DNA of 64,000 bases from an uncultured Bacteroidia bacterium (lineage in GTDB: Bacteria > Bacteroidota > Bacteroidia > Bacteroidales > ML635J-15), in contig CACYQN010000007.1 in the NCBI GenBank assembly GCA_902776565.1, positions 64,105 to 128,104 on the forward strand. The letters run 5' to 3'. The notes below the pieces were generated by a model. The model made no database searches. It was not told the DNA's origin and saw nothing but the letters and a program-made list of their open reading frames with translations. The translations under genes were made by a program, and so were the position numbers. Below are positions 27,301 through 35,605 of this stretch, one piece after another; positions within the stretch are counted from its first letter, which is position 1; every line of letters begins with the position of its first letter.

Positions 27301-29279
27301 GAGTGAATTGCACCGACATAGCACGAGTTGCCAATCATAAACGGATATTTGCCTTCGTTGGTGTAGAAGTCGGGCGATTCGATTTCGTGGTCAAAGGTAG
27401 TTGACGAACCGTGACCGAAAAACATCATTACAGATACGCCGTTGTTTATGAGGTTGTCAATGGAGTCGCTGTTGGTTGTTGATACTGCAGCCGAAGAATT
27501 TTTAAGGAAAGTGTGTACACTGCCCCCGTAAAGAGTATCTTCGATGACATCCTTGTACGAATCAAGGTAGGCTTCGATGCGGCTTTGCTCGCTTATGTTT
27601 ATTCCTCCTCCGAAATGCAGGATTTCCTTGTTCCATAGTGCTGGTTCTGCCGATTCGTAGGTCATAACTTTGTTCAGGTAGGTTGTAAGTTGCGCTGCCG
27701 AAGTTACAGCAAGTCGTCCTGTGGCAAAGAGAGGCTCGACTGTTGTTCCGCCTATTCCTACCGTAAAAAGCTGGTCGCTGGCTGGCTGTCCTGCCGACGG
27801 TACTGTGGTATATGTTGCATTTGAAACGTTGCTTTTAAATTGGCTTGCCTCGAGAGAGCGTCCAACTAAAAATAGAAATTTCTCTGATGGGAATGCTTCG
27901 TATATAGCCTTGCAGAATCGGCGTATGGCAGCAGGATTTCTGCCTACTCCGTATGCGTACTGGTCGTAAAGTTGCGCAACATCGGCGACATAAGCCTTGT
28001 ATCCTGTTGTAATTCTATACTGGGCATATTGTTCGCAAACAGAAATGTATTTGCTGTGTGTGACAATTATGTAGTCGGCACTTGGCATTCTCGAAATGTA
28101 GTCGATGAACTTGTTGTCGGTCGAAACTTTTTTTATTGCCGCTGGTGTCTGGTAGCCTTCCGAACCGACCAACAGCATACGTCTTTCAGTATCGGTATGA
28201 CCGACAAGCGCCTTTATCGTTCCTTCGGTAGTTGTTATGCGCTCGTGGTTTGTAAGGTCGTACAAGACTGCTTCATTACCTGCCGCAAAATTGGTAATTT
28301 CCAAGTAGTCGCGACTATCGGCAGCGTTTGTGGGAAGCGTAAACGCAAAAGCATTTGCATTTTCAAAGTTCCAGTTGTGCGGATAGTTTATGTCGATGTA
28401 TGAAACAGCATTTTTATCGTTTCCATCGTTGTCGGTTTTGAATGCCAAAACTGTAGAAGCTGTCATTGCCGAACTTGGAACTGTAAATTTTTTCCGTATG
28501 AATTCGTAGCCACGGTATATGGTGTCGATGTATGTGGTTCCTTGCAACCCTACGGTAAGATGATGTATGGCGTAGTATGTGGGTGAATTACTTGCATTTA
28601 TTCCGCCTACAGCGACTTCAATTTCGGTATCTGGTCCACTGGCGAAAACTCCTGCAGTGGCTATTGTCTTCGAAAGTCCCGACTGATTCAGTTCGGTCGC
28701 ATCCATCCAGCCTTCCGACTGTGTTATGAAGCTTCTTGTGTTTCCTGCGTAGTATTTTCCTGCGTAGTTGGCACGCTTGTGCCTAATGCAGTAGTCTTGT
28801 CTGTTTGCAATATGGCTGTCGAAATCGGTTTCGTTGGATACGCTCATTCGCCTGTTCCCGTTGCTGTAGTTCCAAGTGAGGAAATAAGTTGAAGTATCGT
28901 TGTAGAAGCTTATTTCGGGGTTTATCATACTTTCGGGCGAATCGTAGAAATCGTACTCGTCGGTACCGCGATTCTTTTCTCCGTAGAATTCTATGTAGCC
29001 GTTTACACCGAGGGTTCCGTCACTGTTAATGCCGTTAATATAAATGTATTGTTCCTCACCGTTATGAAAAATCTGTATGTGATTGGCATTTACGAGGTTT
29101 ATAGGAACATTTGCCGAAATAAACTGAGAAGCGTAAACCCTATATACTCCGTCCTTAACTACTTGGATTTTAAAATATTGCTGGTCGTAGTTAATCCACG
29201 AATTCTCCTGTGCCAACAGGCTGTATGACACAAGCATTATAGCGATTGCAAGAAGCAGATGTTTGATGCGATGTTTCAT
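24345..29279 (-). CDS. PorU2-like C25 (gingipain-family) peptidase, T9SS sortase candidate
   Basis: The 1644-residue protein has a signal peptide (about 1-23), then beta-rich N-terminal regions. Next is a gingipain-type C25 domain (about 400-760) with YIIVTHSKYISVCEQYAQYR, FLFLVGRS, the catalytic His in FFGHGSS (His623) and the nucleophile in IGNSC (Cys653). Several Ig-like and CARDB-like domains follow. The end has a FlgD-like sorting-domain fold (NYPNPFSSQTRFVFELT, ANGVYFYTVKAKL). PorU of P. gingivalis cleaves the sorting domain and attaches A-LPS, but it is about 1160 residues long. The longer form next to a PorV/PorQ-like gene is the PorU2 type. Both catalytic residues are intact. It starts three bases after the PorV-like gene ends, so they are one operon. 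Confidence 0.85.
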   Translation of the reverse strand: MKHRIKHLLLAIAIMLVSYSLLAQENSWINYDQQYFKIQVVKDGVYRVYASQFISANVPINLVNANHIQIFHNGEEQYIYINGINSDGTLGVNGYIEFYGEKNRGTDEYDFYDSPESMINPEISFYNDTSTYFLTWNYSNGNRRMSVSNETDFDSHIANRQDYCIRHKRANYAGKYYAGNTRSFITQSEGWMDATELNQSGLSKTIATAGVFASGPDTEIEVAVGGINASNSPTYYAIHHLTVGLQGTTYIDTIYRGYEFIRKKFTVPSSAMTASTVLAFKTDNDGNDKNAVSYIDINYPHNWNFENANAFAFTLPTNAADSRDYLEITNFAAGNEAVLYDLTNHERITTTEGTIKALVGHTDTERRMLLVGSEGYQTPAAIKKVSTDNKFIDYISRMPSADYIIVTHSKYISVCEQYAQYRITTGYKAYVADVAQLYDQYAYGVGRNPAAIRRFCKAIYEAFPSEKFLFLVGRSLEASQFKSNVSNATYTTVPSAGQPASDQLFTVGIGGTTVEPLFATGRLAVTSAAQLTTYLNKVMTYESAEPALWNKEILHFGGGINISEQSRIEAYLDSYKDVIEDTLYGGSVHTFLKNSSAAVSTTNSDSIDNLINNGVSVMMFFGHGSSTTFDHEIESPDFYTNEGKYPFMIGNSCYVGAIHSTTNTLSDIWVKSPKGAIGFMSSMDQGNTSYLHTYTLELYKNFTYKRYSRPIGVQIKNTLKNVLTDNWTTNTELTSYQITLHGDPAIVVGPRSKSDLMIDNSSISLSPREVTTVLDSFDVVVDIRNFGKAVTQPFYVYVERTLPNGNESHYETIVDGCLYRRSVNVRIPTDIIDGAGMNRLRVYVDGMNEVDELSETNNYATMDFMIKSSDIYPIYPYEYAIYPYDTVSLAASTGDPFLGTAGYRFQIDTTDAFNSPLMREATMQSEGGIVKWKLPFRLTENTVYYWRVSSQTEGEPSWKESSFIYIEGEEGWSQAHYYQFKKDNFNLIEYNRNTQVFTYSQGQKRLRCHNRANVNSSTFSVVRWSIDNIMGPQTGGNSNCNTGSAMVVAVIDPTTILAWQSDRQNYGHRNYPKCFSASTPQPYFTFDINATALNGMNTLLNDIPEGYYILIYSWRTVAFSSLPESLKQKMESLGATLIRSVPNNKAYIFCTKKGTPSIHREIFGDDIEMDPLDLVTDMTYGYIKSVVVGPSKQWRSLQWAHQSDADEELKLEVFGIRPSGEEVLVIDSLGANDLLLSALGNLIDYRTYPNLRLNLFTRDTVNRTPPQLKKWQLRFDGVPETAIDPKQGFFFHADTIERGDELVFSIATQNVSNYDMDSLVVKYWLRDSHNNETIIDIKTLRPHPAHDIIIDTIRYSTLGLSGLNSIWVEFNPINETSGTYYQPEQYHYNNIASKYFYIANDNTNPLLEVSFDGKFIMNGEIISAKPEILITLKDENKYLALNDTSLFDLKLTNLTTGRTKRINFGIQENPSETIEWIPAELPNNSCKIIYKPIFTEDGTYRLQVQAKDATGNVSGDNSYVIDFCIITKSTITNLMNYPNPFSSQTRFVFELTGSEVPDELEIEIFTITGKIVKRIYLDELGPITIGKNITEYAWDGCDTYGDKLANGVYFYTVKAKLNGEEIEKRDVGTDKYFKREVGKMYILR

Positions 29280-29282
29280 TTT

Positions 29283-30383
29283 CTATAGTCGGCTGGATGA
29301 TTCCTTTTTCTTTACGTTGAAGCAGTAGCTGAGTGAAAATACGTGTGAGTACAAAGCAATGCTCTGGTCTCCGATGTCGGTAAACGCATAGTCGAGGCGA
29401 ACGCCATAGAATTTTACACCTACGCCAATGTTAGGTTGCCACGAGAAAGTTTTTTTGCCGTCGTAGTCGGGAACTGTTTGGAAATTGTTGAATCCGCAAC
29501 GCAGGAAAACCAAGTCGTTGTAGCCGAGTTCAAGTCCGAACGTCGGGTCGATGCTTAATGCCTTTGAGCGTATGAGTGTGCTACGTTTTCCGTCGAAGGT
29601 TGTCACAAGGTCGATTTCGGGATAGATTGTGAATTTTTCCTTGATGGCGAAACGGTATCCAGCACCGAGTATCAGTCGTGGTACAGTGACTTCGACTCCG
29701 TTTACAGGAATTTCGTTGCCCGTTTCCGTAAATACATCTTCTAACATTTCGCGGTTATAGTTCCACGCATTGAAAGTTCCGATTCCGTCGCGCAGGACAG
29801 CACCGAAACGCCAAGCCTTGTAGTCGTAGCGGGCGGCAAAGTCGAGTCCAAAGCCTACAGCGTGTGCAAATTCGCCGACATTGCGGTAGATAATCTTTAC
29901 ATTTCCACCGACGCTCAACCCATCTATTGGCAAAGTATGCGAATAGGAAGCCATAAATGCGTAGTCGGCTATCGAGAACGAGGTTATGTTGTCGTAGTTG
30001 ATGTTTCCGTTGGCGTCAATCAGGTTCAAGGTGTTTGGAATGTCATCCACTCCGAAACGCACCATCGAAATGGCAACAGCCGATTTGTCGTCAATCTTGT
30101 ATCCGGCGCCCACATAGTCGTATTTTGATATGCCTGCGAAGTATTCGGAATGCATTGCCCCAATTTCAATTTGCTTGTCGAGACTTGTCAGTGCTGCTGG
30201 ATTCCAGTATGTTGCAGAAATATCATTGGTGGAGGAAATTACAGAAGTTCCCATACCCAATGCTCTGGCTCCCACGCCAATAGAGAGGAACTCGTTACTA
30301 TATTTCGCTACTCCCTGTGCATTTAAAAAATTTACAGCGGTTGCTAATAACACAAATAATGCTAATTTTGCAGTCGTTTTCAT
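29283..30383 (-). CDS. PorV/PorQ-family outer-membrane beta-barrel
   Basis: The protein has 366 residues. A signal peptide (ending FLNAQG) is followed by the PorV/FadL-like start KYSNEFLSIGVGARALGMG, then ATYWNPAAL, the family signature in which the SxxxWNPA loop closes the N-terminal plug. The rest is a series of amphipathic strands ending near LYSHVFSLSYCFNV. PorV (LptO) is the shuttle that carries T9SS cargo from the translocon to the PorU sortase. Its position directly upstream of the PorU2-like gene strongly suggests a dedicated PorV-PorU2 pair. PorQ is the alternative identity. Confidence 0.88.
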   Translation of the reverse strand: MKTTAKLALFVLLATAVNFLNAQGVAKYSNEFLSIGVGARALGMGTSVISSTNDISATYWNPAALTSLDKQIEIGAMHSEYFAGISKYDYVGAGYKIDDKSAVAISMVRFGVDDIPNTLNLIDANGNINYDNITSFSIADYAFMASYSHTLPIDGLSVGGNVKIIYRNVGEFAHAVGFGLDFAARYDYKAWRFGAVLRDGIGTFNAWNYNREMLEDVFTETGNEIPVNGVEVTVPRLILGAGYRFAIKEKFTIYPEIDLVTTFDGKRSTLIRSKALSIDPTFGLELGYNDLVFLRCGFNNFQTVPDYDGKKTFSWQPNIGVGVKFYGVRLDYAFTDIGDQSIALYSHVFSLSYCFNVKKKESSSRL

Positions 30384-30400
30384 CAGTCAAATTTTACGTT

Positions 30401-30409
30401 GCAAAGAAA
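30401..30409 (-). promoter_or_regulatory. -7 box of the PorV-PorU2 operon
   Basis: TTTCTTTGC read on the minus strand lies 17 bases before the PorV-like ATG. It departs from TAnnTTTG at the second base, and an upstream TTG occurs about 21 bases earlier, so the match is approximate. Confidence 0.4.
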
Positions 30410-30452
30410 ACGAATTTAAACGACAACTTATTATATATTTTAAAAAAAAGGT

Positions 30453-31205
30453 ATGAATAAGATAAAAGCAGCATTTCCATCGTTTGTGACTTCGCTGAAT
30501 ATGGTCTGCGGAGTATGCGCCTCGGTGCTTGCTATGCAAGGCGAGACAAGGCTTGCCGTAGTGCTGATAATATTGGCTGCGGTGTTTGATTTCTGCGATG
30601 GCTTTGTAGCTCGGTTGCTAAATTCGGTGTCGGAATTCGGCAAGCAGATGGATTCTTTGTCCGACCTTATCAGTTTCGGAGTGGCTCCGTCGGTCATAAT
30701 GTACGAATTTGCCGTGTCGCACGGACTTTTTTCGCACTATGTGGCACTCTTCGTTCTACTGATTGCCGTATTTTCGGGGCTTCGCCTTGCAAAATTCAAC
30801 ATCGACCCCGAACAGACTACCGAATTCAAGGGTTTGCCAACTCCAGCATCGGCACTATTTGTGATTTCGGTTTGCTACTATTGCAAGACCAGCGATTCCG
30901 CTTTGGCCCAAGCACTGACATCACAGGTTGCCGTAATTGCCGTGGTGGCTTTTGTTTGCATAATGATGGTTGTAAACCTGCGTTTGTTCTCAATGAAAAT
31001 CAAAACATTGAAAATAAAGGCTATAATCTGGCAACTAATCCTTGTTGCATCGCTGATTGCGTTTGTATGCATATTCGGTGTGCTTGGACTGGCATTTACA
31101 ATTATTATGTATGTTATCTTGTCGATAATAAGGAATATAATTAATCGCGATAATTCTAGCGACGCGGTGCGCCACGTCGCTACAGAATCATCAAATAACA
31201 AATAA
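30453..31205 (+). CDS. pssA: CDP-diacylglycerol-serine O-phosphatidyltransferase
   Basis: The protein has 250 residues and about six membrane helices. The CDP-alcohol phosphatidyltransferase signature D(x)2DG(x)2AR(x)8G(x)3D(x)3D is present: FDFCDGFVARLLNSVSEFGKQMDSLSD near residues 45-71 (seen in parts), where the acidic residues bind Mg and CDP. It makes phosphatidylserine, the precursor of phosphatidylethanolamine, in the inner membrane. The last 15 or so residues (DAVRHVATESSNNK) come from a repeat palindrome (31157-31182) that runs into the gene end and are probably not needed for activity. Confidence 0.92.
   Translation: MNKIKAAFPSFVTSLNMVCGVCASVLAMQGETRLAVVLIILAAVFDFCDGFVARLLNSVSEFGKQMDSLSDLISFGVAPSVIMYEFAVSHGLFSHYVALFVLLIAVFSGLRLAKFNIDPEQTTEFKGLPTPASALFVISVCYYCKTSDSALAQALTSQVAVIAVVAFVCIMMVVNLRLFSMKIKTLKIKAIIWQLILVASLIAFVCIFGVLGLAFTIIMYVILSIIRNIINRDNSSDAVRHVATESSNNK
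31157..31182. repeat. Variable-core palindrome, copy 3, inside the pssA coding tail
   Basis: TAGCGACG and CGTCGCTA flank a CGGTGCGCCA core. The whole lies in frame before the pssA stop and encodes the odd C-terminus. Its arms match the copies at 37980 (GTAGCGGC) and 23287 (GTCG). Confidence 0.75.
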
Positions 31206-31220
31206 TCAAATTTTTGGAAT

Positions 31221-31475
31221 ATGAAATTTTACGCTCAAATCAATGTTATGCCGCTTAAGGCTTTGTTGGACCCGCAGGGAAAGGCTGTATTGAACAGCGC
31301 AGTTAAGACTGGATTCGAAACTCTTCGCAATGTCCGCATTGGCAAGCATATAGATGTTGAAATAGAAGCAGCATCCGAAGCTGAAGCCAGCAAGAAGATT
31401 GACGAATTTAGCAGCAAGGTTCTTGTAAACCCGATAATCGAGTCCTACGAGTTCACTATTGCCGAAATAAAGTAG
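31221..31475 (+). CDS. purS: Phosphoribosylformylglycinamidine synthase subunit PurS
   Basis: The protein has 84 residues and the PurS pattern: a start like KFYAQINVMPLKALLDPQGK, then AVLNSAVKTGF, IGKHIDVEIEA and the closing VLVNPIIESYEFTIAEI. PurS is the small scaffolding subunit that joins PurQ (glutaminase) and the small-type PurL in the FGAR amidotransferase, step 4 of purine synthesis. No purQ or purL is adjacent here. Neighbours are pssA (15 bases upstream) and an Ig-like lipoprotein gene. That arrangement implies that small-type purL and purQ lie elsewhere. Confidence 0.85.
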   Translation: MKFYAQINVMPLKALLDPQGKAVLNSAVKTGFETLRNVRIGKHIDVEIEAASEAEASKKIDEFSSKVLVNPIIESYEFTIAEIK

Positions 31476-31541
31476 CAAATTCGGCTTGCATTTAGGCTTG
31501 GGGACATGTATATGCATGTTTCCCTATATTTGTATGGTCTG

Positions 31542-33227
31542 ATGAAAAAATTTGGCTTCAGCATATTTGTTGTTGTGCTTGCAAGTCTGCTTGTGCTGGC
31601 TTGTGCCAAGCAGGTCACGCTTACAGGCGGCAAGAAGGACGTTACTCCGCCCGAACCGCAGGTTGCTTCGCCAGCAAACGGCTCCACAAACTTTTCATCA
31701 AAGCATATAGTCGTGAAATTCAACGAGTACATAACGCTTAACGATGTCTCGTCGAAGCTTATTGTGTCGCCACCTTTGGATGAAAAGCCAGTGGCTGTGG
31801 TAAGCGGTAAAAAACTGAAGATTACGCTCAAACCTTCGCAACTGAAGCCAAACACTACCTACAGCCTTAATTTCAACGACGCTGTTGCCGACATCAACGA
31901 AAACAACGCACTGAACAGCTTCGTATATGCGTTCTCAACTGGCGACGAGATTGACTCGCTGGCGTTTGCAGGAACGGTTTTCGATGCGTTTACTCGCAAA
32001 CCTGTTGAGGATGCCTGGGTTTTGCTATACAGCAATTTCTCCGACACCGCCGTTTCGACGACTATGCCCGACTACATCACCAAGGTCAACAAGCAGGGAA
32101 ATTTTCGGATAAACTTTGTGGCAGAAAACGACTACAGGATTTTTGCTCTTCGCGACAACAATTCCAACTTCAAGTTCGACCTTCCGGAAGAATGCATTGC
32201 GTTTATCGACAGCACTTTCCATCCGTCGGTTGAAGTAAGCTACGATACATTGAAGTCGAAAAAGGATACTCTCACCGATTCCATTGTCACAAAGAGCCAT
32301 TTCTTCCCCGACGACATCAAGATGCTGCTTTTCAAGGAGGACAAGACTCCGCAGTTTTTCAAATCGTCGAAACGTGTGAAACGCAACTATTTTGAGTTTG
32401 TGTTCAATTTTACGCAGTACGGGAAATACAAGTTTACCGTTCCCGGTGACGATTCGGCATTTGTGTGGGCAAAGGAAAATCCCGACACGGTATTTCTTTG
32501 GCTGAAAGACACTTCCGTCATTTCTTCCGACACCTTGAAAATCTTTGCCGAATACGTTGACCCCGCTTTCCCCGACTCGGTACACAACGATACTCTGAAG
32601 TTCCGCAAGCAGGACAAACTTCTGGCCGATACAGTGCTGACAATGAACTTTTCCAAGGAAAAACGACCCGATGCCGACTACTGCATTTCGTTTTCGTTGC
32701 CAATCGATTCGTTTGATGCAACTCGGCTGAAACTTTATGGTGCGGTGGATACGCTGTTCGAAAAGATGGATTTCAAGGTGGAAAGGGATTCTTCCTGTCC
32801 GCTCAGATTGAAGGTTGTTGCCGAGATTGCCGAAGGTCGCAAATACAAGATTGTGGCAGATTCGGCTTTTGCAACCTGCATCTATGGTTATGCAAGTATG
32901 CCCGATTCTGTGGAGGTTGTCCCGATGCGCGAAACCGATTTTGGTGCGTTGAAAGTTTTGTTTCAGGACGACAAGCCATACCTTGTAGAATTGCTGCAGA
33001 GCGAGAAAGTGAAGGCTCGAAGTGCTGTTGCCGACAGACAGGTTTCGTTTGTGTATCTTCAACCCGGCAAGTACGACATCCGCATCATCAACGACGAGAA
33101 CGGCAATGGCCGCTGGGATACTGGCGACTATTCGCAGCACAGGCAGGCGGAGGATGTATTCTATTATCCGCAGCCTTACGAAATCCGCAGCAGCTGGGAA
33201 CACGAGGTGACGATAGAGAACAATTAA
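31542..33227 (+). CDS. Ig-like (Big_5) surface lipoprotein
   Basis: The protein has 561 residues from the ATG at 31542, because MKKFGFSIFVVVLASLLVLACAK is a lipoprotein signal with an LVLAC lipobox (Cys21); an upstream ATG at 31506 would add a meaningless leader. A Big_5-type Ig-like domain (PF13205 pattern) follows: VTPPEPQVASPANGSTN, HIVVKFNEYITLND and PNTTYSLNFNDAVADIN. Beta-sandwich segments including a carboxypeptidase-like repeat (FAGTVFDAFTRKPVEDAWV) continue, and the end has YDIRIINDENGNGRWDTGDY. The role is unknown, but it is very likely anchored to the membrane. Confidence 0.8.
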   Translation: MKKFGFSIFVVVLASLLVLACAKQVTLTGGKKDVTPPEPQVASPANGSTNFSSKHIVVKFNEYITLNDVSSKLIVSPPLDEKPVAVVSGKKLKITLKPSQLKPNTTYSLNFNDAVADINENNALNSFVYAFSTGDEIDSLAFAGTVFDAFTRKPVEDAWVLLYSNFSDTAVSTTMPDYITKVNKQGNFRINFVAENDYRIFALRDNNSNFKFDLPEECIAFIDSTFHPSVEVSYDTLKSKKDTLTDSIVTKSHFFPDDIKMLLFKEDKTPQFFKSSKRVKRNYFEFVFNFTQYGKYKFTVPGDDSAFVWAKENPDTVFLWLKDTSVISSDTLKIFAEYVDPAFPDSVHNDTLKFRKQDKLLADTVLTMNFSKEKRPDADYCISFSLPIDSFDATRLKLYGAVDTLFEKMDFKVERDSSCPLRLKVVAEIAEGRKYKIVADSAFATCIYGYASMPDSVEVVPMRETDFGALKVLFQDDKPYLVELLQSEKVKARSAVADRQVSFVYLQPGKYDIRIINDENGNGRWDTGDYSQHRQAEDVFYYPQPYEIRSSWEHEVTIENN

Positions 33228-33238
33228 AACTTCCGATT

Positions 33239-33850
33239 ATGAAAATCATCTGCATAGGAATGAACTACAAGGCGCACATTGCCGAACTCAACCTTCCTTA
33301 TCCCGAAGCACCCATCTTCTTTATGAAGCCCGATTCTTCGATTCTGAAGGGCAACAAGGTCTTCTTTATTCCCGAATGGACGGAAAATCTGCAGTACGAA
33401 CTTGAAGTCGTATATCGTATAAGCCGTCTTGGCAAGCACATACAGAAGAAATTTGCCTATCGCTACTACGATGCCGTTGCCCTTGGTCTCGACCTCACTG
33501 CCCGCGACTTGCAGGAAGATTGCCGTCGCCGTGGTTTGCCGTGGGAAATATGCAAGTCGTTCGACGGTTCGGCAGTGCTGTCGGAATTTGTGCCTTTGGA
33601 GGAACTTCCCGACAAGAACAGCATTGATTTCCGACTTCTGCGCAACGAAGTTGAAGTACAGCACGGCAACACTTCCGACATGCTTTTCTCCATCGATGAT
33701 ATTATTGAGCACGTGTCAAAGTATATGACGCTTAAAATCGGCGATTTGATATACACCGGCACACCTTTGGGTGTTGGCAAGCTCGAAATCGGCGACAAGC
33801 TCAAGGCCTATATGGGCGAGCAGAAGCTGATTGATATGAAGGTGAAGTAG
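33239..33850 (+). CDS. Fumarylacetoacetate hydrolase-family protein
   Basis: This 203-residue protein is the short FAH fold without an N-terminal extension. It opens with IICIGMNYKAHIAEL and PIFFMKPDSSIL (substrate loop), then YELEVVYRI (ExE metal ligands) and a DLTARDLQ helix. It closes with YTGTPLGVGKLEIGDKLKA. FAH-family hydrolases act on acylpyruvates or related beta-diketone substrates using Mg or Mn. The true reaction here is unknown. The gene begins 11 bases after the Ig-like lipoprotein gene, so they are likely co-transcribed. Confidence 0.85.
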   Translation: MKIICIGMNYKAHIAELNLPYPEAPIFFMKPDSSILKGNKVFFIPEWTENLQYELEVVYRISRLGKHIQKKFAYRYYDAVALGLDLTARDLQEDCRRRGLPWEICKSFDGSAVLSEFVPLEELPDKNSIDFRLLRNEVEVQHGNTSDMLFSIDDIIEHVSKYMTLKIGDLIYTGTPLGVGKLEIGDKLKAYMGEQKLIDMKVK

Positions 33851-33924
33851 GGCTTCGCCCGTTTATAGGTTTGAATGCCTGCGCCGTTTGATGGGCTAAA
33901 GCCCGTTTCTAAGTTTGGTGCTGA

Positions 33925-34833
33925 TTATTCAAACACCTTTAGGAACTCATTAGGTATATTGCTTTCGAAGTGCATTTTCTCGTGGGTACGCGGATGTGTA
34001 AAACCTAAAATCCACGCGTGAAGTCCTATGCGGTTGAAAAGATTTTCCTTCGAGCCATATTTCTTGTCACCGATAATTGGCTGACCGAGGTCGCTCATGT
34101 GGACGCGAATCTGGTTCTTGCGACCGGTTTCAAGGTTGATTTCCATAAGCGAATATCTGCCTTTGGTTTTCAAGGTCTTGTAGTGGGTTACGGCAAGCTG
34201 TCCGTTTTCGCGGTCTTTGGTGGAATAGACGACGTAAGCCTTGTTTTGTGCAAGGTACGACTCATAAACACCATCGCCTATAGGTTTGTCGCCTGCGGTG
34301 ACGGCAATGTAGCGACGGTCGTAGATGTTGGTTTTCCAGTCGTCCTGCAAAAGAGCTTGTATTTCCTCGCTCTTGGCGAACATCATCAGTCCCGAAGTTT
34401 CGCGGTCGAGGCGGTGGACGATGAAAATACGGTTGTTGGGATTCTGCTCCTTGATGTGCTGGCTAAGTATGCTGTAGGCGGTTTCGTTGCTCTTTGCAGT
34501 TGCCACCGAAAGCATTCCCGCAGGCTTGTTGATGACAATTATGTCGCTGTCCTCGTAAACTATTGTTATGCCCTTGAGGTCGCGTCCCGAGGCTATGCGT
34601 TTCCAATGGATTGAAATCTTGTCGCCCGCTATAAGCTTCTGGTTGTAGAGGGTTACGACAGCTCCGTTGAGTTCCACAGTCTTGTTGCGCAACCACGACT
34701 TTACCTTGTTGTGGCTTCGGTCGGGGAACTTTTTCATCAGAAAGTTGATAAGTTCATCTGGTTCGGTGACTTCCAGATTTGTAACCTTTGGCTTTTCGAA
34801 ACGCTTGTAGTTCTTTTTGGCTCTGTAGGGCAT
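33925..34833 (-). CDS. RluA-family pseudouridine synthase with S4 domain
   Basis: The protein has 302 residues. An N-terminal S4-like RNA-binding part (FLMKKFPDRSHNKVKSWL to VELNGAVV) is followed by the RluA catalytic domain. Conserved pieces are DIIVINKPAGMLSV, FIVHRLDRETSGLMMFAKS (with the catalytic Asp), ITVTAGDKP-like strand, METGR-like LETGRKNQIRVHM and GLHAWILGFTHP. It converts uridines to pseudouridine in 23S rRNA or tRNA; RluC, RluD and TruC-type targets cannot be distinguished by eye. It precedes tsaB by 17 bases in reverse order, so both belong to one minus-strand transcript. Confidence 0.93.
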   Translation of the reverse strand: MPYRAKKNYKRFEKPKVTNLEVTEPDELINFLMKKFPDRSHNKVKSWLRNKTVELNGAVVTLYNQKLIAGDKISIHWKRIASGRDLKGITIVYEDSDIIVINKPAGMLSVATAKSNETAYSILSQHIKEQNPNNRIFIVHRLDRETSGLMMFAKSEEIQALLQDDWKTNIYDRRYIAVTAGDKPIGDGVYESYLAQNKAYVVYSTKDRENGQLAVTHYKTLKTKGRYSLMEINLETGRKNQIRVHMSDLGQPIIGDKKYGSKENLFNRIGLHAWILGFTHPRTHEKMHFESNIPNEFLKVFE

Positions 34834-34850
34834 AATTTATGGGTTTATGG

Positions 34851-35549
34851 TTAAAACAATGATTTCTTTGATGTTGTGGCTATGAATTCCTTTAGGTAGA
34901 ACGGGTCGTAATATACAAGGTCCTCGAATTTCTTGCTGTTGAATGCGGTTTCGGCAAGTTCTCCCATATATTCGGCCGACGGATATATGCCGTCGATGAA
35001 AGTGAAGCCTTCGCAAGCAAGGATTTCGCTGCATTTTGGCGCTCCGTTGCCACAGAAAAGCAGTTTTTTGCCTTTGTATTCCGCAAAAGATTCCGCATCG
35101 ATGATTTTCGCTTCCACTTCCGACAATTTGTCGAGCTTGACATTGGTAATCATCGTATATACTTCCATTCGGCGAGCATCAATCATTGGCACGATGAAGT
35201 CGTAGCTGTCCGTATATTTTGCCTTTGCCATTGCAGCGATTACCAGCAGAGTGTTTAGCGAAATAAGCGGAATGTCGCCGCCGAAGCAAAGTCCCTTGCT
35301 TGTGCTTGCACCTATGCGAAGTCCCGTATAAGAACCTGGTCCGCCGCTAAGTGCCACTGCATCCAAGTCGGAAACCTTTATTCCTGCCTCGTCGAGGACT
35401 TCCTTTACAAATACTGCAAGCATCTCTGAATGAGCAGACTTACGGGTGCCATCCGGTTGCATCAGGCGGAGATGTTCGCATTTTCCGTCCTTCGTTATCG
35501 AAACCGAACAATAGTCGGTCGATGTCTCAATGTTTAGAATCCGTGCCAT
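34851..35549 (-). CDS. tsaB: tRNA threonylcarbamoyladenosine biosynthesis protein TsaB
   Basis: The protein has 232 residues. The start MARILNIETSTDYCSVSITKD and the signature VALSGGPGSYTGLRIGASTSKGLCFG identify TsaB, the ASKHA-fold partner of TsaD and TsaE in making t6A37 in ANN-decoding tRNAs. VPMIDARRMEVYTMI follows as expected. The C-terminal half diverges, as is usual. A TATTTTTG -7 box occurs 16 bases before the start, with a weak -33. Confidence 0.94.
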   Translation of the reverse strand: MARILNIETSTDYCSVSITKDGKCEHLRLMQPDGTRKSAHSEMLAVFVKEVLDEAGIKVSDLDAVALSGGPGSYTGLRIGASTSKGLCFGGDIPLISLNTLLVIAAMAKAKYTDSYDFIVPMIDARRMEVYTMITNVKLDKLSEVEAKIIDAESFAEYKGKKLLFCGNGAPKCSEILACEGFTFIDGIYPSAEYMGELAETAFNSKKFEDLVYYDPFYLKEFIATTSKKSLF

Positions 35550-35605
35550 GAGAAAAATTTTCGCAAAAATAAGGTTTATTTACATTACTAGGTTCAATTG
35601 ACAAA

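Noticed and set aside
32025..33203. 392-codon open frame opposite the Ig-like lipoprotein gene
   Set aside because: The plus-strand gene has a lipobox and Big_5 motifs. The opposite frame is cysteine- and histidine-rich without any domain.
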